A stretch of 64,000 nucleotides of DNA from Salinicola tamaricis (GTDB lineage Bacteria > Pseudomonadota > Gammaproteobacteria > Pseudomonadales > Halomonadaceae), in contig NZ_CP023559.1 of the NCBI RefSeq assembly GCF_003006155.1, positions 2,480,001-2,544,000 of the forward strand. Direction: 5' to 3'. The notes beneath the pieces were generated by a model, which worked only from the letters and a program-made list of their open reading frames with translations, was not told the origin of the DNA and ran no database searches. Position 1 is the stretch's first letter. Each line of letters starts with the position of its first letter. Of the stretch, positions 1 to 8,963 are shown piece after piece. Made by a program: the position numbers and the translations under genes.

Positions 1-991
1 CGCCGCAGGTCGACGCCTCGCTGCGCCAGGCGACCATGCGCAATCACTCTCACTCCCCACCCACCTGCTGCACGAGGCGCTGCGGCGTACCCTGGGCGAT
101 CATGTCCAGCAGAAAGGGTCGCTGGTGAGCGCCGAGCGCCTGCGCTTCGACTTCAGCCACTTCGAGCCGGTGACGCCGAATCAACTGGCGGAAATCACCC
201 GCATCGTCAACGCTGAGATCCTGGCCAACGCGCCGACCCACACCGAGCAGATGACCCTCGACCAGGCCAAGGCCAAGGGCGCGCAGGCGCTGTTCGAAGC
301 CAAGTACGCCGATTCCGTGCGCGTGCTGACCATTGGCAGCGACGGCTTCTCGATCGAGCTTTGCGGTGGCACTCACGTGGCGCGTACCGGCGATATCGGG
401 CCGTTCCATATCGTCGCGGAGTCCGGCACCGCCGCTGGTGTACGGCGCATCGAAGCGGTCACGGGAGAAGGGGCTCTGGCCTGGTTCGACGCCCAGCGCC
501 AGCTCAACGCCGTGGGTGAGCGGCTCAAGGCGCGCCCGGAGCAGGTGGTCGAACGTCTGGACAGCGTGCTCGAGCGCCAGCGCACGCTGGAGAAGGAGCT
601 CGAGCGGCTCAAGGCCAAGGTGGCAGCGCGGCCGGCAACGAGCTGCTCGATGCCGTGCGCGAGGTCGCCGGCGTGCGCGTACTCGCCACTCGCATCGAAG
701 GAGTCGGGGGCAAGGAGCTGCGCGGCCTGCACGACCAGCTCAACAGAAACTGGGCTCCGGCGTACTGGTGCTCGGCGCCGCGCAGGAAGGCAAGGTCAGC
801 CTTATCGCCGGGGTCACCGATGATCTCACCGGGCGGCTCAAGGCGGGGAACTGGTCAACCACGTGGCGGCCCAGGTCGGTGGCAAGGGCGGCGGGCGTGC
901 CGACATGGCGCAGGCCGGCGGCAGCGACCCGAGCCAGCTACCGCAGGCGCTCGACAGTGTGCATGCGTGGGTGGCCGATCAGTTGGGCTGA
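1..991 (+). CDS. alaS: Alanine-tRNA ligase, C-terminal part, frameshifted
   Basis: This is the 3' part of alanyl-tRNA synthetase, which charges tRNA-Ala and edits Ser/Gly-tRNA-Ala. The 5' part lies outside the window. The editing domain shows both metal-binding pieces: [20 protein letters not shown] near base 59 (second half of the HxxxH site) and [13 protein letters not shown] near base 363. The C-terminal coiled coil and C-Ala domain follow, ending in [10 protein letters not shown] before the TGA at 989-991. The reading frame breaks near bases 50, 630, 745 and 850, but the conserved protein resumes each time. The gene is essential, so these breaks are more likely sequence errors than real mutations. 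lysC follows after 65 bases on the same strand. Confidence 0.9.
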
Positions 992-1056
992 ACCGACATA
1001 CACGGCGGCCGCCACCCCAGGGCGGCCCACAACGCTAGGGAGTGACGAACAGACTC

Positions 1057-2301
1057 ATGGCGCTATACTACAAAAGTTTGGTGGGACCTCGGTGGGCACC
1101 GTCGAGCGGATCAAGGCGGTCGCGGAGAAGGTCAAGCGCTTCCGTGACGACGGTCATCAGATCGTGGTGGTGGTGTCCGCGATGAGCGGCGAGACCAATC
1201 GCCTGATCGACCTCGCCAGCCAGATCAACGAGGATCCCACCCCGCGCGAAATGGACATGCTGGTCTCCACCGGCGAGCAGGTCACCATCTCGCTGCTGGC
1301 CATGGCCCTGCATCAACTGGGCGTACCGGCCACTTCCTACACCGGGGCGCAGGTGGGTATCCGCACCGACAGCGCGCACACCAAGGCGCGTATCCAGCGC
1401 ATCGAGACCGATGACCTCAAGGAAGACCTGGCCGAGGGTCAGGTCGTCGTGGTCGCCGGTTTCCAGGGGGTCGATGAAGAGGGCAACACACCACCCTCGG
1501 TCGCGGCGGGTCGGACACTACCGGCGTGGCGCTGGCCGCGGCCCTGGGCGCCGACGAGTGCCAGATATACACCGACGTGGACGGGGTCTACACCACCGAC
1601 CCGCGGGTCTGCTCCAAGGCGCAGCGCCTGGAGCGCATCACCGTCGAGGAGATGATCGAGCTGGCCAGTCTCGGCTCCAAGGTGCTGCAGATCCGCTCGG
1701 TGGAGTTCGCCGGCAAATACAATGTACCGCTTCGCGTGCTGTCGAGCTTCGAGGAAGGGCCCGGCACGCTGATCGTGGCAGACGAGGAAATCGAATCGAT
1801 GGAAGAACCGCTGATCTCCGGTATCGCCTTCACCGCCAACGAAGCCAAGCTGACGCTGCTCAACACCCCCGACGTCCCCGGGGTCGCGTCGCGCATTCTC
1901 GGCCCGATCGCCGATGCCAACATCGAAGTCGACATGATCGTGCAGAACGTGGCGCCGACCGGCGACTACACCGACTTCACCTTCACCGTGGGCAAGGGCG
2001 ACTACAAGCAGACCATGCGCATCCTCCTCAGGATGACGTCATCCCCGCATTGGGCGGCGGCGAGCTGCGCGGCGACGACAACATCGCCAAGGTCTCGCTG
2101 GTCGGCGTGGGCATGCGTTCGCACGCCGGTGTGGCGTCCAAGATGTTCCGCGTGCTGGCCGAGGAGAACATCAACATCCGCATGGTCTCGACCTCCGAAA
2201 TCAAGATCTCCGTGGTCATCGACGAGAAGACGATGGAACTCGCCGTGCGCGCGCTCCACACCGCCTTCGGCCTCGACAAAGACAGCATCCAAAGCGAATA
2301 A
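1057..2301 (+). CDS. lysC: Aspartate kinase, frameshifted
   Basis: Aspartokinase phosphorylates aspartate, the first step toward Lys, Thr, Met and diaminopimelate. The N-terminal kinase motif [14 protein letters not shown] starts at 1071. The region around 1570-1620 ([15 protein letters not shown]) is the kinase substrate-binding segment. Two ACT domains follow: one with the [17 protein letters not shown] motif near 1850, the second with [19 protein letters not shown] near 2090. The length fits the roughly 410-residue monofunctional family typical of Pseudomonas and Halomonas. The ATG at 1057 reads MALY, then the frame must shift near 1069. Two further shifts are needed near 1488 and 2027. 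The csrA neighbour downstream is the usual gammaproteobacterial arrangement. Regulation by lysine/threonine is expected from the ACT pair but not visible here. Confidence 0.92.
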
Positions 2302-2529
2302 CCGAATAAACCTTCAAGAATGTCTCAGGCGTTCTACGCTTAGGGTGAGTTGGACGAAGTGAAAGGAATCGAGCGCTTCTTCAACGTAGCCGAGGGTTGT
2401 CATGGAACGGCGTCATTGGCCTGGTAGGCCTATGACGCATAATCGCTCCTCGGGCGGTGAGCGACCGCCGCAAGCGGCCCGAGAGCGTGACCCGAGAATG
2501 GAAGAAGGCCCTGAGAAGGAGATCAGACA

Positions 2530-2727
2530 ATGCTCATCCTGACCCGTCGAGTGGGAGAGACTCTCATGATCGGCGACGATATCACCGTCACCGTCCTGGG
2601 AGTGAAAGGGAATCAGGTGCGCATCGGCGTCAATGCGCCCAAGGATGTGGCCGTCCATCGCGAAGAGATCTATCAGCGTATTCAGCGTGAGAAATCCGAA
2701 GACGAAGATGGCGGTCCCGGCGTATAG
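2530..2727 (+). CDS. csrA: Carbon storage regulator CsrA
   Basis: CsrA/RsmA is a 65-residue dimeric RNA-binding protein that binds GGA motifs in leader RNAs and represses or stabilises target mRNAs. The sequence starts [18 protein letters not shown] and holds the RNA-contacting strand-1 residues (LTRR) and the [10 protein letters not shown] helix near residues 42-51. The start ATG at 2530 follows the purine-rich site GAGAAGGAGATC. It sits between lysC and tRNA-Ser, the classic location. Its presence matters for the GGA-rich candidate sRNA at 40.8-41.3 kb in this window. Confidence 0.97.
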   Translation: MLILTRRVGETLMIGDDITVTVLGVKGNQVRIGVNAPKDVAVHREEIYQRIQREKSEDEDGGPGV

Positions 2728-2938
2728 CGCAGTGCGCATACTGGAACCGTCTGGGCTGGTGAAGTCGTCCCCTTTATCGGCTCGGGCTCGTCTCGGAACC
2801 CTCCTCTACGCTCTCGATACCACGCTACGCCTCGCCTCTCGCGGTAAACCATTCATCCTTTGAGGTTTTTTTGAAAAAAGTTTGGGCTTCGACTGGACAA
2901 GCCCCGGCGAAATGGGTAACCTACGCGCCGTCGATCAG

Positions 2939-3033
<95 letters not shown>

Positions 3034-3127
3034 GACCGTTCGGTTAGACCTGCGGCTCATGGCAAAGATCGACAAACGCAGCGAATGCCCAGGCATCGCC
3101 TGCGACTCGCGACAGAGTCAGTGACAA

Positions 3128-3204
3128 GCGCCCGTAGCTCAGCTGGATAGAGTACCTGACTACGAATCAGGTGGTCGGAGGTTCGAATCCTCCCGGGCGC
3201 GCCA
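3128..3204 (+). tRNA. tRNA-Arg (anticodon ACG), copy 1
   Basis: A 77-base tRNA with acceptor stem GCGCCCG / CGGGCGC, encoded CCA, D-loop AGCTGGATAGAG and anticodon loop CTACGAA (ACG, normally edited to ICG by TadA to read CGU/CGC/CGA). It is one of two identical copies 136 bases apart. The 59 bases between the genes have no clear promoter, so co-transcription with tRNA-Ser is likely. Confidence 0.97.
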
Positions 3205-3263
3205 CTCACTTGAAGCAGTGTCGCGCAGCAGTACCAGAGACCTGACGTCTCGACCGATTTCAA

Positions 3264-3340
3264 GCGCCCGTAGCTCAGCTGGATAGAGTACCTGACTACG
3301 AATCAGGTGGTCGGAGGTTCGAATCCTCCCGGGCGCGCCA
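3264..3340 (+). tRNA. tRNA-Arg (anticodon ACG), copy 2
   Basis: This is identical over its 77 bases to the copy at 3128-3204, with the CCA end encoded. A strong hairpin terminator begins 8 bases after the CCA, so this is the last gene of the tRNA unit. Confidence 0.97.
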
Positions 3341-3348
3341 TACAGATG

Positions 3349-3384
3349 ACACCCGCATGCTTCGGCATGCGGGTGTTTTCGTTT
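3349..3384 (+). terminator. Rho-independent terminator of the tRNA cluster
   Basis: A perfect 12-bp stem ACACCCGCATGC / GCATGCGGGTGT closes on a TTCG tetraloop and is followed by TTTCGTTT. It sits directly after the second tRNA-Arg and before the convergent dusC. Confidence 0.9.
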
Positions 3385-3480
3385 GCGCGTCGCGCAGCAT
3401 CTGCAAGCGCATGGCGGGAAGCGCCGAGGAGGTCGTGTGGGCAAGGCGACCGGCCAACGTGGCGGACGCCCGCCAGCGTC

Positions 3481-4566
3481 TTATACCAGTGCCGTGGTCG
3501 GCTCCGTAGCCGGGGCGGGGTCGCTCAGCGCCGGCTGTGCCAGCCCGGCCAGCAGCGGCGCCAGCGCGGTCTCCCGGCGCAGCGCAGTGAAACGCGCGGC
3601 GGCCTCGGCATCGCGCCCGCGCATGATGTTGAGCCACTGCTTGAGCAGCGCGACGATGAACTTCTCTGCCATCCCTGCGGTCTGCTTGCGTGCGGCGTAG
3701 CGGCACAGCACCTCGGCACGGGCCGCCCACGGTGTCGTCGCCAGGCGCTCGCCGCCGCTCGCCTGCCAGTGGCGGATGCGGCGCGCCAGCCAGGGGTCGG
3801 CGAGCATGCCGCGGCCAAGCATGACGTCGTCGCAGCCGGAGAGTGTACGCGCCTGCCAGTACGCTTCGAGCGTCCAGATATCGCCGTTGACTACCACCGG
3901 CACGCCGACGGTGGCGCGAATCCTGGCGACCCACTCCCAGTGCGCCGGCGGGCGGTAACCCTCGCGCCGGGTGCGCGCATGCACCACCAGCTCATGGGCA
4001 CCGCCGGCCTCGGCGGCCAGCGCGCAGGCCAGCGCCACCCGACGGTCGTCGAAGCCCAGTCGCAGCTTGGCGCTCACCGTGGCGCCGCGGGCCGCGGCCA
4101 CCTCGGCGACCGCCGCCACCGCCCGCGCTACGCGCGCCGGCGTGCGCAGCAGCGAGGCGCCGCCATCGTGGCGATTGACCATCTTGGCCGGGCAGCCGAA
4201 GTTGAGGTCGAGCCGGGTGGCGCCCAGGGCGATCGCCTGCTCGGCGTTGGCGGCCAGGGCCGCGGGGTCGGAGCCGAGCAGCTGCAGCGTCACCGGGGTC
4301 GCGGTCGGCGTCAGCGGCCCCGCGGTACCGGCCTCGGCCAGTTCTGGGCAGTGGCGCAGGAAGACCCGCGGCGGCAGGCGCGCATCGACCACGCGCACGA
4401 ACTCGGTGACGCACCAGTCCAGTGCGCCATCGGCGCTGAGCAGTGCCCGAGTGTCGGCGTCGATCACGCCCTCCATGGGCGCCAGACCGAGACGCCCGCG
4501 CGGGGCGACATCGGTGGGCACGTAGGTAGCAGCGTGAGTGGGGGCGGAAAACGGGTGTCGTGCCAT
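3481..4566 (-). CDS. dusC: tRNA-dihydrouridine(16) synthase
   Basis: Flavin-dependent reductase that makes dihydrouridine at position 16 in the tRNA D-loop. The TIM-barrel start is LGLAPMEGVID (residues 27-36), followed by CVTEFVRVVD, typical of the DusC branch. The active-site cysteine is Cys125 in DLNFGCPAKMVNRHDGG. SAKLRLGFDD and NGDIWTLEAYWQA are FMN and tRNA contact regions. The 361 residues exceed the E. coli protein because of a roughly 25-residue N-terminal extension and a Pro/Ala-rich tail (PALSDPAPATEPTTALV). The start at 4566 gives the longest frame; a shorter N terminus is possible. It converges on the tRNA genes, which share the intervening terminator region. Confidence 0.87.
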   Translation of the reverse strand: MARHPFSAPTHAATYVPTDVAPRGRLGLAPMEGVIDADTRALLSADGALDWCVTEFVRVVDARLPPRVFLRHCPELAEAGTAGPLTPTATPVTLQLLGSDPAALAANAEQAIALGATRLDLNFGCPAKMVNRHDGGASLLRTPARVARAVAAVAEVAAARGATVSAKLRLGFDDRRVALACALAAEAGGAHELVVHARTRREGYRPPAHWEWVARIRATVGVPVVVNGDIWTLEAYWQARTLSGCDDVMLGRGMLADPWLARRIRHWQASGGERLATTPWAARAEVLCRYAARKQTAGMAEKFIVALLKQWLNIMRGRDAEAAARFTALRRETALAPLLAGLAQPALSDPAPATEPTTALV

Positions 4567-4673
4567 GCGGCCTCCAAGGATCTGGCGGGCGCTAAACTAG
4601 CACAACCGTGGCGGTCTGCCATGCCCCGATGCCAGGCCCCCGGGGGGGGGCGGGTCGAGCCGGGGCGCGGCGC

Positions 4674-6182
4674 TCAGCGGGTGGCAGTGCGGCGTCTGTC
4701 GCGCAGCACCCGGCGTACGCTGAACGCCACCGAGAGCGCTGCCAGCACCAGCAGCGCCAGCGAGATCGGACGGGTGAAGAACAGCGTCCAGCTCTCGTCG
4801 GCCATCAGCGCGCGGCGCAGATTGGTCTCGGCGATCGGCCCCAGGATCACCCCCAGCACCAGCGGCGCCAGCGGATAGTCGAGCTTGGCCAGCAGATAGC
4901 CGAACAGCCCCACCCCGATCAGCAGATAGAGGTCGGTCACCCGGTTGTTGAGCGCCAGCGCGCCCACTGCGCAGCACACCAGCACCACCGGCACGATGAT
5001 CGACTTGGGAATCTCGGTGATACGCAGGAACCAGCGCAGGCTGAGCAGGCAGAACACCAGCACCATGCCGGCGGCGAGGAACATCGCCAGGAACATGCCG
5101 TAGACCAGGTCGGGGTTGTCCATGATCAGCCGCGGCCCGACGCTGATCCCCTGCACCATCAACGCCGCCATCAGTACCGCATCCACCGCGCTGCCGGGGA
5201 TGCCCAGTGCGATCATCGGAATCAGCCCGCCGCCGGCGGTGGCGGAGTTGCCCGACTCGGAGGCGACCACGCCATCGGCGATTCCGGTGCCGAAGCGCTC
5301 CGGGGTCTTGGAGGCGCGCTTGGCCTGGTCGTAGGCGATCAGATTGGCGATGCTGCCCCCGGCGCCGGGGACTGCGCCGATCACCACCCCCACCAACGAC
5401 GAGCGCAGCAGGTTGAGCGGGCGCGACAGCACCTCGCGCATCACCACCAGCGGCCTGACCGTGAGACGCCCCTGGATCAGCGCCTGGCCCTGGCGCAGCT
5501 CGTCCGGGTTTTCCACCTCGCCGGCGAGCTGGCTGACCGCGAAGATCCCGATCAGCACCACCAGAAAGGGCAGGCCCGCGGCGAGCAGATCGAGATCGAA
5601 GGTGAAGCGCGGCACGCCCATCATCGGATCGGGCCCCACGGTCGCCACGAACAGCCCCAGCAGGCTCATCATCAGCCCCTTGAGAATCGAACGGCCGACC
5701 AGGCTGGCGACCACGGTGATGGCGAACAGGATCAGCGAGAAGTACTCCCACGGCCCCAGCTTGACCGCGATCAGCGCCAGCGGCGGGGCTGCCACGATCA
5801 GCACTAGGGCGCTGATCAGGGCGCCGAAGAACGAGGCCCAGATGCCCAGGCCCAGGGCGCGCCCGGGTTCGCCGCCGCGTGCCATGGGGTAGGCGTCGAA
5901 GGTGGTCGCCACCGACGAGGGGGTGCCGGGGATACCCAGTAGGGCGGCACTGATCAGCCCGCCGGAACAGCCGCCGACATACACCGCCAGCATCGTCGCC
6001 ACGCCCTGCAGTGGCGGCATGCTGAAGGTCACCGGCAGCGTCAGCACGATCGCCATGGTCACGGTGAAGCCGGGGATGGCGGCAGCGATCACCCCAGCGA
6101 CGACGCCGATCAGCATGCTGATCAGGGTCGCCACCGAAAACAGCTGTTCCACGCTCGACAGCAGAGCATCGGTCATTGGCAT
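4674..6182 (-). CDS. tctA: Tripartite tricarboxylate transporter, large membrane subunit TctA
   Basis: A 502-residue, about 12-helix membrane protein of the TctA family. With TctB it forms the Na+-driven permease fed by the periplasmic receptor TctC. The family signature is visible as AAAIPGFTVTMAIVLTLPVTF near residue 35, and as the glycine-rich segments GGCSGGLISAALLGIPGTPSS and GAVPGAGGSIANLIAYDQAKR. The gene is intact. It is last in the leftward tctC-tctB-tctA order. The gap to tctB is 25 bases. The substrate (citrate, other carboxylate or a glutathione-derived compound) cannot be read from the sequence. Confidence 0.93.
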   Translation of the reverse strand: MPMTDALLSSVEQLFSVATLISMLIGVVAGVIAAAIPGFTVTMAIVLTLPVTFSMPPLQGVATMLAVYVGGCSGGLISAALLGIPGTPSSVATTFDAYPMARGGEPGRALGLGIWASFFGALISALVLIVAAPPLALIAVKLGPWEYFSLILFAITVVASLVGRSILKGLMMSLLGLFVATVGPDPMMGVPRFTFDLDLLAAGLPFLVVLIGIFAVSQLAGEVENPDELRQGQALIQGRLTVRPLVVMREVLSRPLNLLRSSLVGVVIGAVPGAGGSIANLIAYDQAKRASKTPERFGTGIADGVVASESGNSATAGGGLIPMIALGIPGSAVDAVLMAALMVQGISVGPRLIMDNPDLVYGMFLAMFLAAGMVLVFCLLSLRWFLRITEIPKSIIVPVVLVCCAVGALALNNRVTDLYLLIGVGLFGYLLAKLDYPLAPLVLGVILGPIAETNLRRALMADESWTLFFTRPISLALLVLAALSVAFSVRRVLRDRRRTATR

Positions 6183-6207
6183 GCGCGTGTCTCTCGTTGT
6201 CGGGCTA

Positions 6208-6735
6208 CTAAAGCCGTCCGGCGGGTAGCGGGATCTGAAATACCTGGCCGAACAGCAGATGGAGGCCCAGGCCGAAGGCCACCGCGACCACTGCCGCCAC
6301 CAGCAGACGCCGCCCGCGGCGGGCGCCGAGCAGCCATTGCACCGCGAGCAGGAAGCTCAGCGAGGCGAGCGGAAAGCCGAGCCACGGCATCGCCAGCGCA
6401 TAGAGCGAGAACGCTGCCAGGGTGGCGAAGGCCAGCCGCCGCTGGTAAAGCCAGGCGAGAGTGCCGCCGCCGCGCGCGGTGTGGCCCAGCGCCATGGCTG
6501 CCTGCAGCGCTAAAGCCAGGTTGAACAGGATCAGCGCGCCCAGCACCAGGCGCGGAAAAGCGCCCGCGCCCAGCGGCTCCCACATCGATGACGGCAGCTC
6601 GCCGGCGTCGATGAACAGCGCCGTGAACAGCGCGGCCAGGGCAAGATTGAACAGCAGGTTGGCCAGCACCGCGCCACGGGTGCTGTCGGTCGCCGACCCC
6701 AAGGGTGCGGCGGCCGATAGATTGTCGGCGCTCAT
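6208..6735 (-). CDS. tctB: Tripartite tricarboxylate transporter, small membrane subunit TctB
   Basis: A 175-residue TctB-family protein with four predicted membrane segments (LANLLFNLALAALFTALF, ALILFNLALALQAAMAL, LAFATLAAFSLYALAMPWLG and a C-terminal pair ending LLFGQVFQIPLPAGRL). The start is ATG at 6735, which overlaps the tctC stop in the ATGA arrangement, so the two are translationally coupled. Because of a frameshift in tctC, the tctB frame reads open into the upstream gene. That apparent fusion is not real. Confidence 0.88.
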   Translation of the reverse strand: MSADNLSAAAPLGSATDSTRGAVLANLLFNLALAALFTALFIDAGELPSSMWEPLGAGAFPRLVLGALILFNLALALQAAMALGHTARGGGTLAWLYQRRLAFATLAAFSLYALAMPWLGFPLASLSFLLAVQWLLGARRGRRLLVAAVVAVAFGLGLHLLFGQVFQIPLPAGRL

Positions 6736-7755
6736 CGGGCCAGCTTGCCGGAAAGACGCTGGACGGTGTCGTCGACCTCGGCCAGATAGTCGGCGTAGGC
6801 GCCAGGGCCCATGAAGTCGACCCCGGCGCCGAGCGCGCGCATCATTGTCGATGAAAGCGGGGTCTTTCGACATCGCCTCGAAGTCCGCCGCCAGCGTCTC
6901 CACCTTGGCCGGGTCGATCCCCTTGGGGGCGACGATGCCGCGGTTGATGCTCAGCTTGAGACCGGGGTAGCCGAGCTCCTTGAAGGTGGGCACGTTCGGG
7001 GTCTGTGCCGGCCGCTGGGGGGTGCCCACGGCGAGAAAGCGCAGATCGCCATTGTCGACGAAGCCCAGGGACGAGGAGATATCGCCGATCGCGGCGTCGA
7101 TATGACCGCCCACCAGGCCGCGGATGCGCGCCCCGGTGCCTTCATAGCCGACGTAGCGGAAGGAGGTGCCGATGGCGTCCTCGATCATCGCACCGTGGAC
7201 GTGGGGAATGCCGCCGAGGGTGGCGCCGAAGCGCACCTTGCCGGGGTTCGCCTTGGCGTAAGCGGCGAAATCGGCAAAGGTCTTCCAGCTGCTGTCGGCA
7301 TTGACCACCAGATACTGGGGCGACGAGGCCAGCGAGGCGATCGGCTGGAAATCGTCCCAGTCGAGCGGCGTGAGCCCGGTGGCGTGGGCCGCCATCAGCC
7401 CCTCGTGGATCTGGCCCAGGGTATAGCCATCGGGGTCTTTCTGGGCCAGTGCCTTCAGCCCCAGGGTGCCGCTGACCCCGGGCATGTTGATCACCGGCAG
7501 TGGCTGGCCGAGGTACTGCTCGGCGGCGTTGGAGATCACGCGCATCAAGGCATCGCTGCCGCCGCCGGGTGACCACGGCACGATGAATTCGATGGCGTGA
7601 TCGGGGTAGTCATCGGCCTGGGCGGCGGGGCTTGCGCCGAGCATGCCCAGTCCCAGTGAACCCAGTCCCAATCCGGTGACTAGAGAGGCGATGGCGGCGC
7701 TGGCGCTGAAGCGGCGGCGCGCACCGGCGGGAGTCTTGATCGGTCGAGTGAACAT
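6732..7755 (-). CDS. tctC: Tripartite tricarboxylate transporter substrate-binding protein TctC (Bug family), frameshifted
   Basis: Periplasmic solute receptor of the Bug/TctC family. The signal peptide runs to about residue 46 with an Ala-rich cleavage region (ASPAAQADD). The mature protein begins YPDHAIEFIVPWSPGGGSDAL, a family signature whose glycines contact the ligand carboxylate. AQKDPDGYTLGQI and RGIVAPKGIDP are further family motifs. The chosen ATG at 7755 follows AAAGGACG; an ATG seven codons earlier has no such site. The frame breaks near 6845, after KDPAFIDN. The true end (...QRLSGKLAR, stop at 6732-6734) overlaps tctB. Neighbouring ggt and ChrA-like genes on the same strand suggest one transcription unit. 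Confidence 0.88.
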
Positions 7756-7855
7756 CGAATCGTCCTTTATTGGCATTGGAATGGCGTCGGATGTCGTCTA
7801 TCGCAGATTGTCGTTGTAGACCGGTGCGCGTGCCGCGATCACCGGGGCGGCCGGG

Positions 7856-8386
7856 TCAGCCGAGCAGTAGCCCTCCATAGATGAGTCCGAGCAGCACCGC
7901 CCAGATCGGGTGAAGCTTGAAGCGCCACAGCAGCAGCGTGGCCGCGGCGCCGATGATCGCCACGTGCAGCCAGCCGTCGTTGTCCACGCCCTCGGCGGCG
8001 AACGACCAGGTCAGATAGGCCATCAGCACCATGATCACCGGACGCACCCACTGGCTCATCGACTTCACCTTGATCGAGTCGCGGTAGCGGTAGAGGGTGC
8101 CCAGCGCCACCAGCATCAGCAGCAGCGACGGCGCCACGGTGGCGAAGGTGGCGACCGCACTGCCGCCGATGCCGGCCACGTCATAGCCGATGTAGCCGGC
8201 CATCTTGGTGGCGATCGGGCTGGGCAGGGTATTGCCCAGTGCCAGGGTCTCGGCGAACTGCTGCGAGGTCATCCAGCCGTAGCGGCCGACCACCTCGTTT
8301 TCGATCAGCGGGATGATCGCCGGGCCGCCGCCGTAGCCGACGATGTTAGGGATGAAGAATGCCAGAAACAGCTCCCAATAGATCAT
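7856..8386 (-). CDS. Short-chain ChrA-family transporter, second of a pair
   Basis: A 176-residue half-length member of the CHR (chromate ion transporter) family, about six membrane helices. The motif NIVGYGGGPAIIPLIENEVV near residue 14 and the segment NTLPSPIATKMAGYIGYDVAG near residue 52 are diagnostic. The start ATG overlaps the end of the preceding ChrA gene by 4 bases. Half-length CHR proteins work as heterodimers encoded by adjacent genes, which matches this arrangement. Many CHR members have no proven chromate role, and the link with ggt suggests a different anion. Confidence 0.88.
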   Translation of the reverse strand: MIYWELFLAFFIPNIVGYGGGPAIIPLIENEVVGRYGWMTSQQFAETLALGNTLPSPIATKMAGYIGYDVAGIGGSAVATFATVAPSLLLMLVALGTLYRYRDSIKVKSMSQWVRPVIMVLMAYLTWSFAAEGVDNDGWLHVAIIGAAATLLLWRFKLHPIWAVLLGLIYGGLLLG

Positions 8387-8961
8387 GAGCTGGCCTCCTT
8401 GCGCCGCCGGCTACGCTCCGGACGCAGCAGCGCCGCGACTAGGATGGCGCCGATCACCAGGCCCGGATGGATGTCGAGCCCGTAGATCAGCCCGCCGGCC
8501 ACCACGCCCATGACCAGGCTGGCGATCCAGCCCAGCGCGGCCCGGGACTTCTGCCAGAAGTCCCAGGTCAGTTGCGCCATCATCACCATCACCACCGGCA
8601 CCACGCCCTGGCTCATGCCCTCGATCCAGCGCTGGTCGCGGTAGCGGGTGAACAGCCCCAGCAGCGCCACCATGGCCACGATGCAGGGCAGGATCTGGGC
8701 CAGCACGGCGATCACGCAGCCGCCGAGGCCGCCGACCCGGTAGCCGATATAGCCGGCCATCTTGGTCGCGATCGGCCCCGGCAGGGTGTTGCCGATGGCT
8801 AGCACGTCGCCGAATTCGGCGTCATCCATCCACGCGTAGCGAGTGACCACTTCGGCCCGCACCAGCGGGATCATCGAGGGGCCGCCGCCGAAGCCGAGCA
8901 GGCCGACGCGTAGAAAGGCGAGAAACAGTTGCCACTGGGTGCGCATGCCCTGAGTCCGCAT
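8383..8961 (-). CDS. Short-chain ChrA-family transporter, first of a pair
   Basis: A 192-residue half-length CHR protein starting MRTQGMRTQWQLFLAFLRVG. It shares GLLGFGGGPSMIPLVRAEVV and NTLPGPIATKMAGYIGYRVGG with its partner downstream, yet the two are clearly diverged. They are therefore a tandem pair, not one gene split by an error. The start at 8961 lies two bases from the ggt stop (8964), and a second ATG at 8946 is also possible. The C-terminal tail is basic and cytoplasmic (RPERSRRRKEASS). Confidence 0.87.
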   Translation of the reverse strand: MRTQGMRTQWQLFLAFLRVGLLGFGGGPSMIPLVRAEVVTRYAWMDDAEFGDVLAIGNTLPGPIATKMAGYIGYRVGGLGGCVIAVLAQILPCIVAMVALLGLFTRYRDQRWIEGMSQGVVPVVMVMMAQLTWDFWQKSRAALGWIASLVMGVVAGGLIYGLDIHPGLVIGAILVAALLRPERSRRRKEASS

Positions 8962-8963
8962 GG

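Noticed and set aside
3128-3340. tRNA-Arg pair as an integration site flanking a mobile element
   Set aside because: No integrase or foreign genes lie between or next to them. Two full identical tRNAs in one transcription unit are better explained as ordinary gene copies.
6208-7776. A TctC-TctB fusion protein
   Set aside because: The apparent fusion arises from an indel near 6845. Correcting it gives a normal tctC stop overlapping a tctB ATG.
7856-8961. The two ChrA genes as one full-length gene split by a frameshift
   Set aside because: Each has its own N-terminal CHR motif and start with a 4-base overlap between them, the normal arrangement for half-length CHR pairs.
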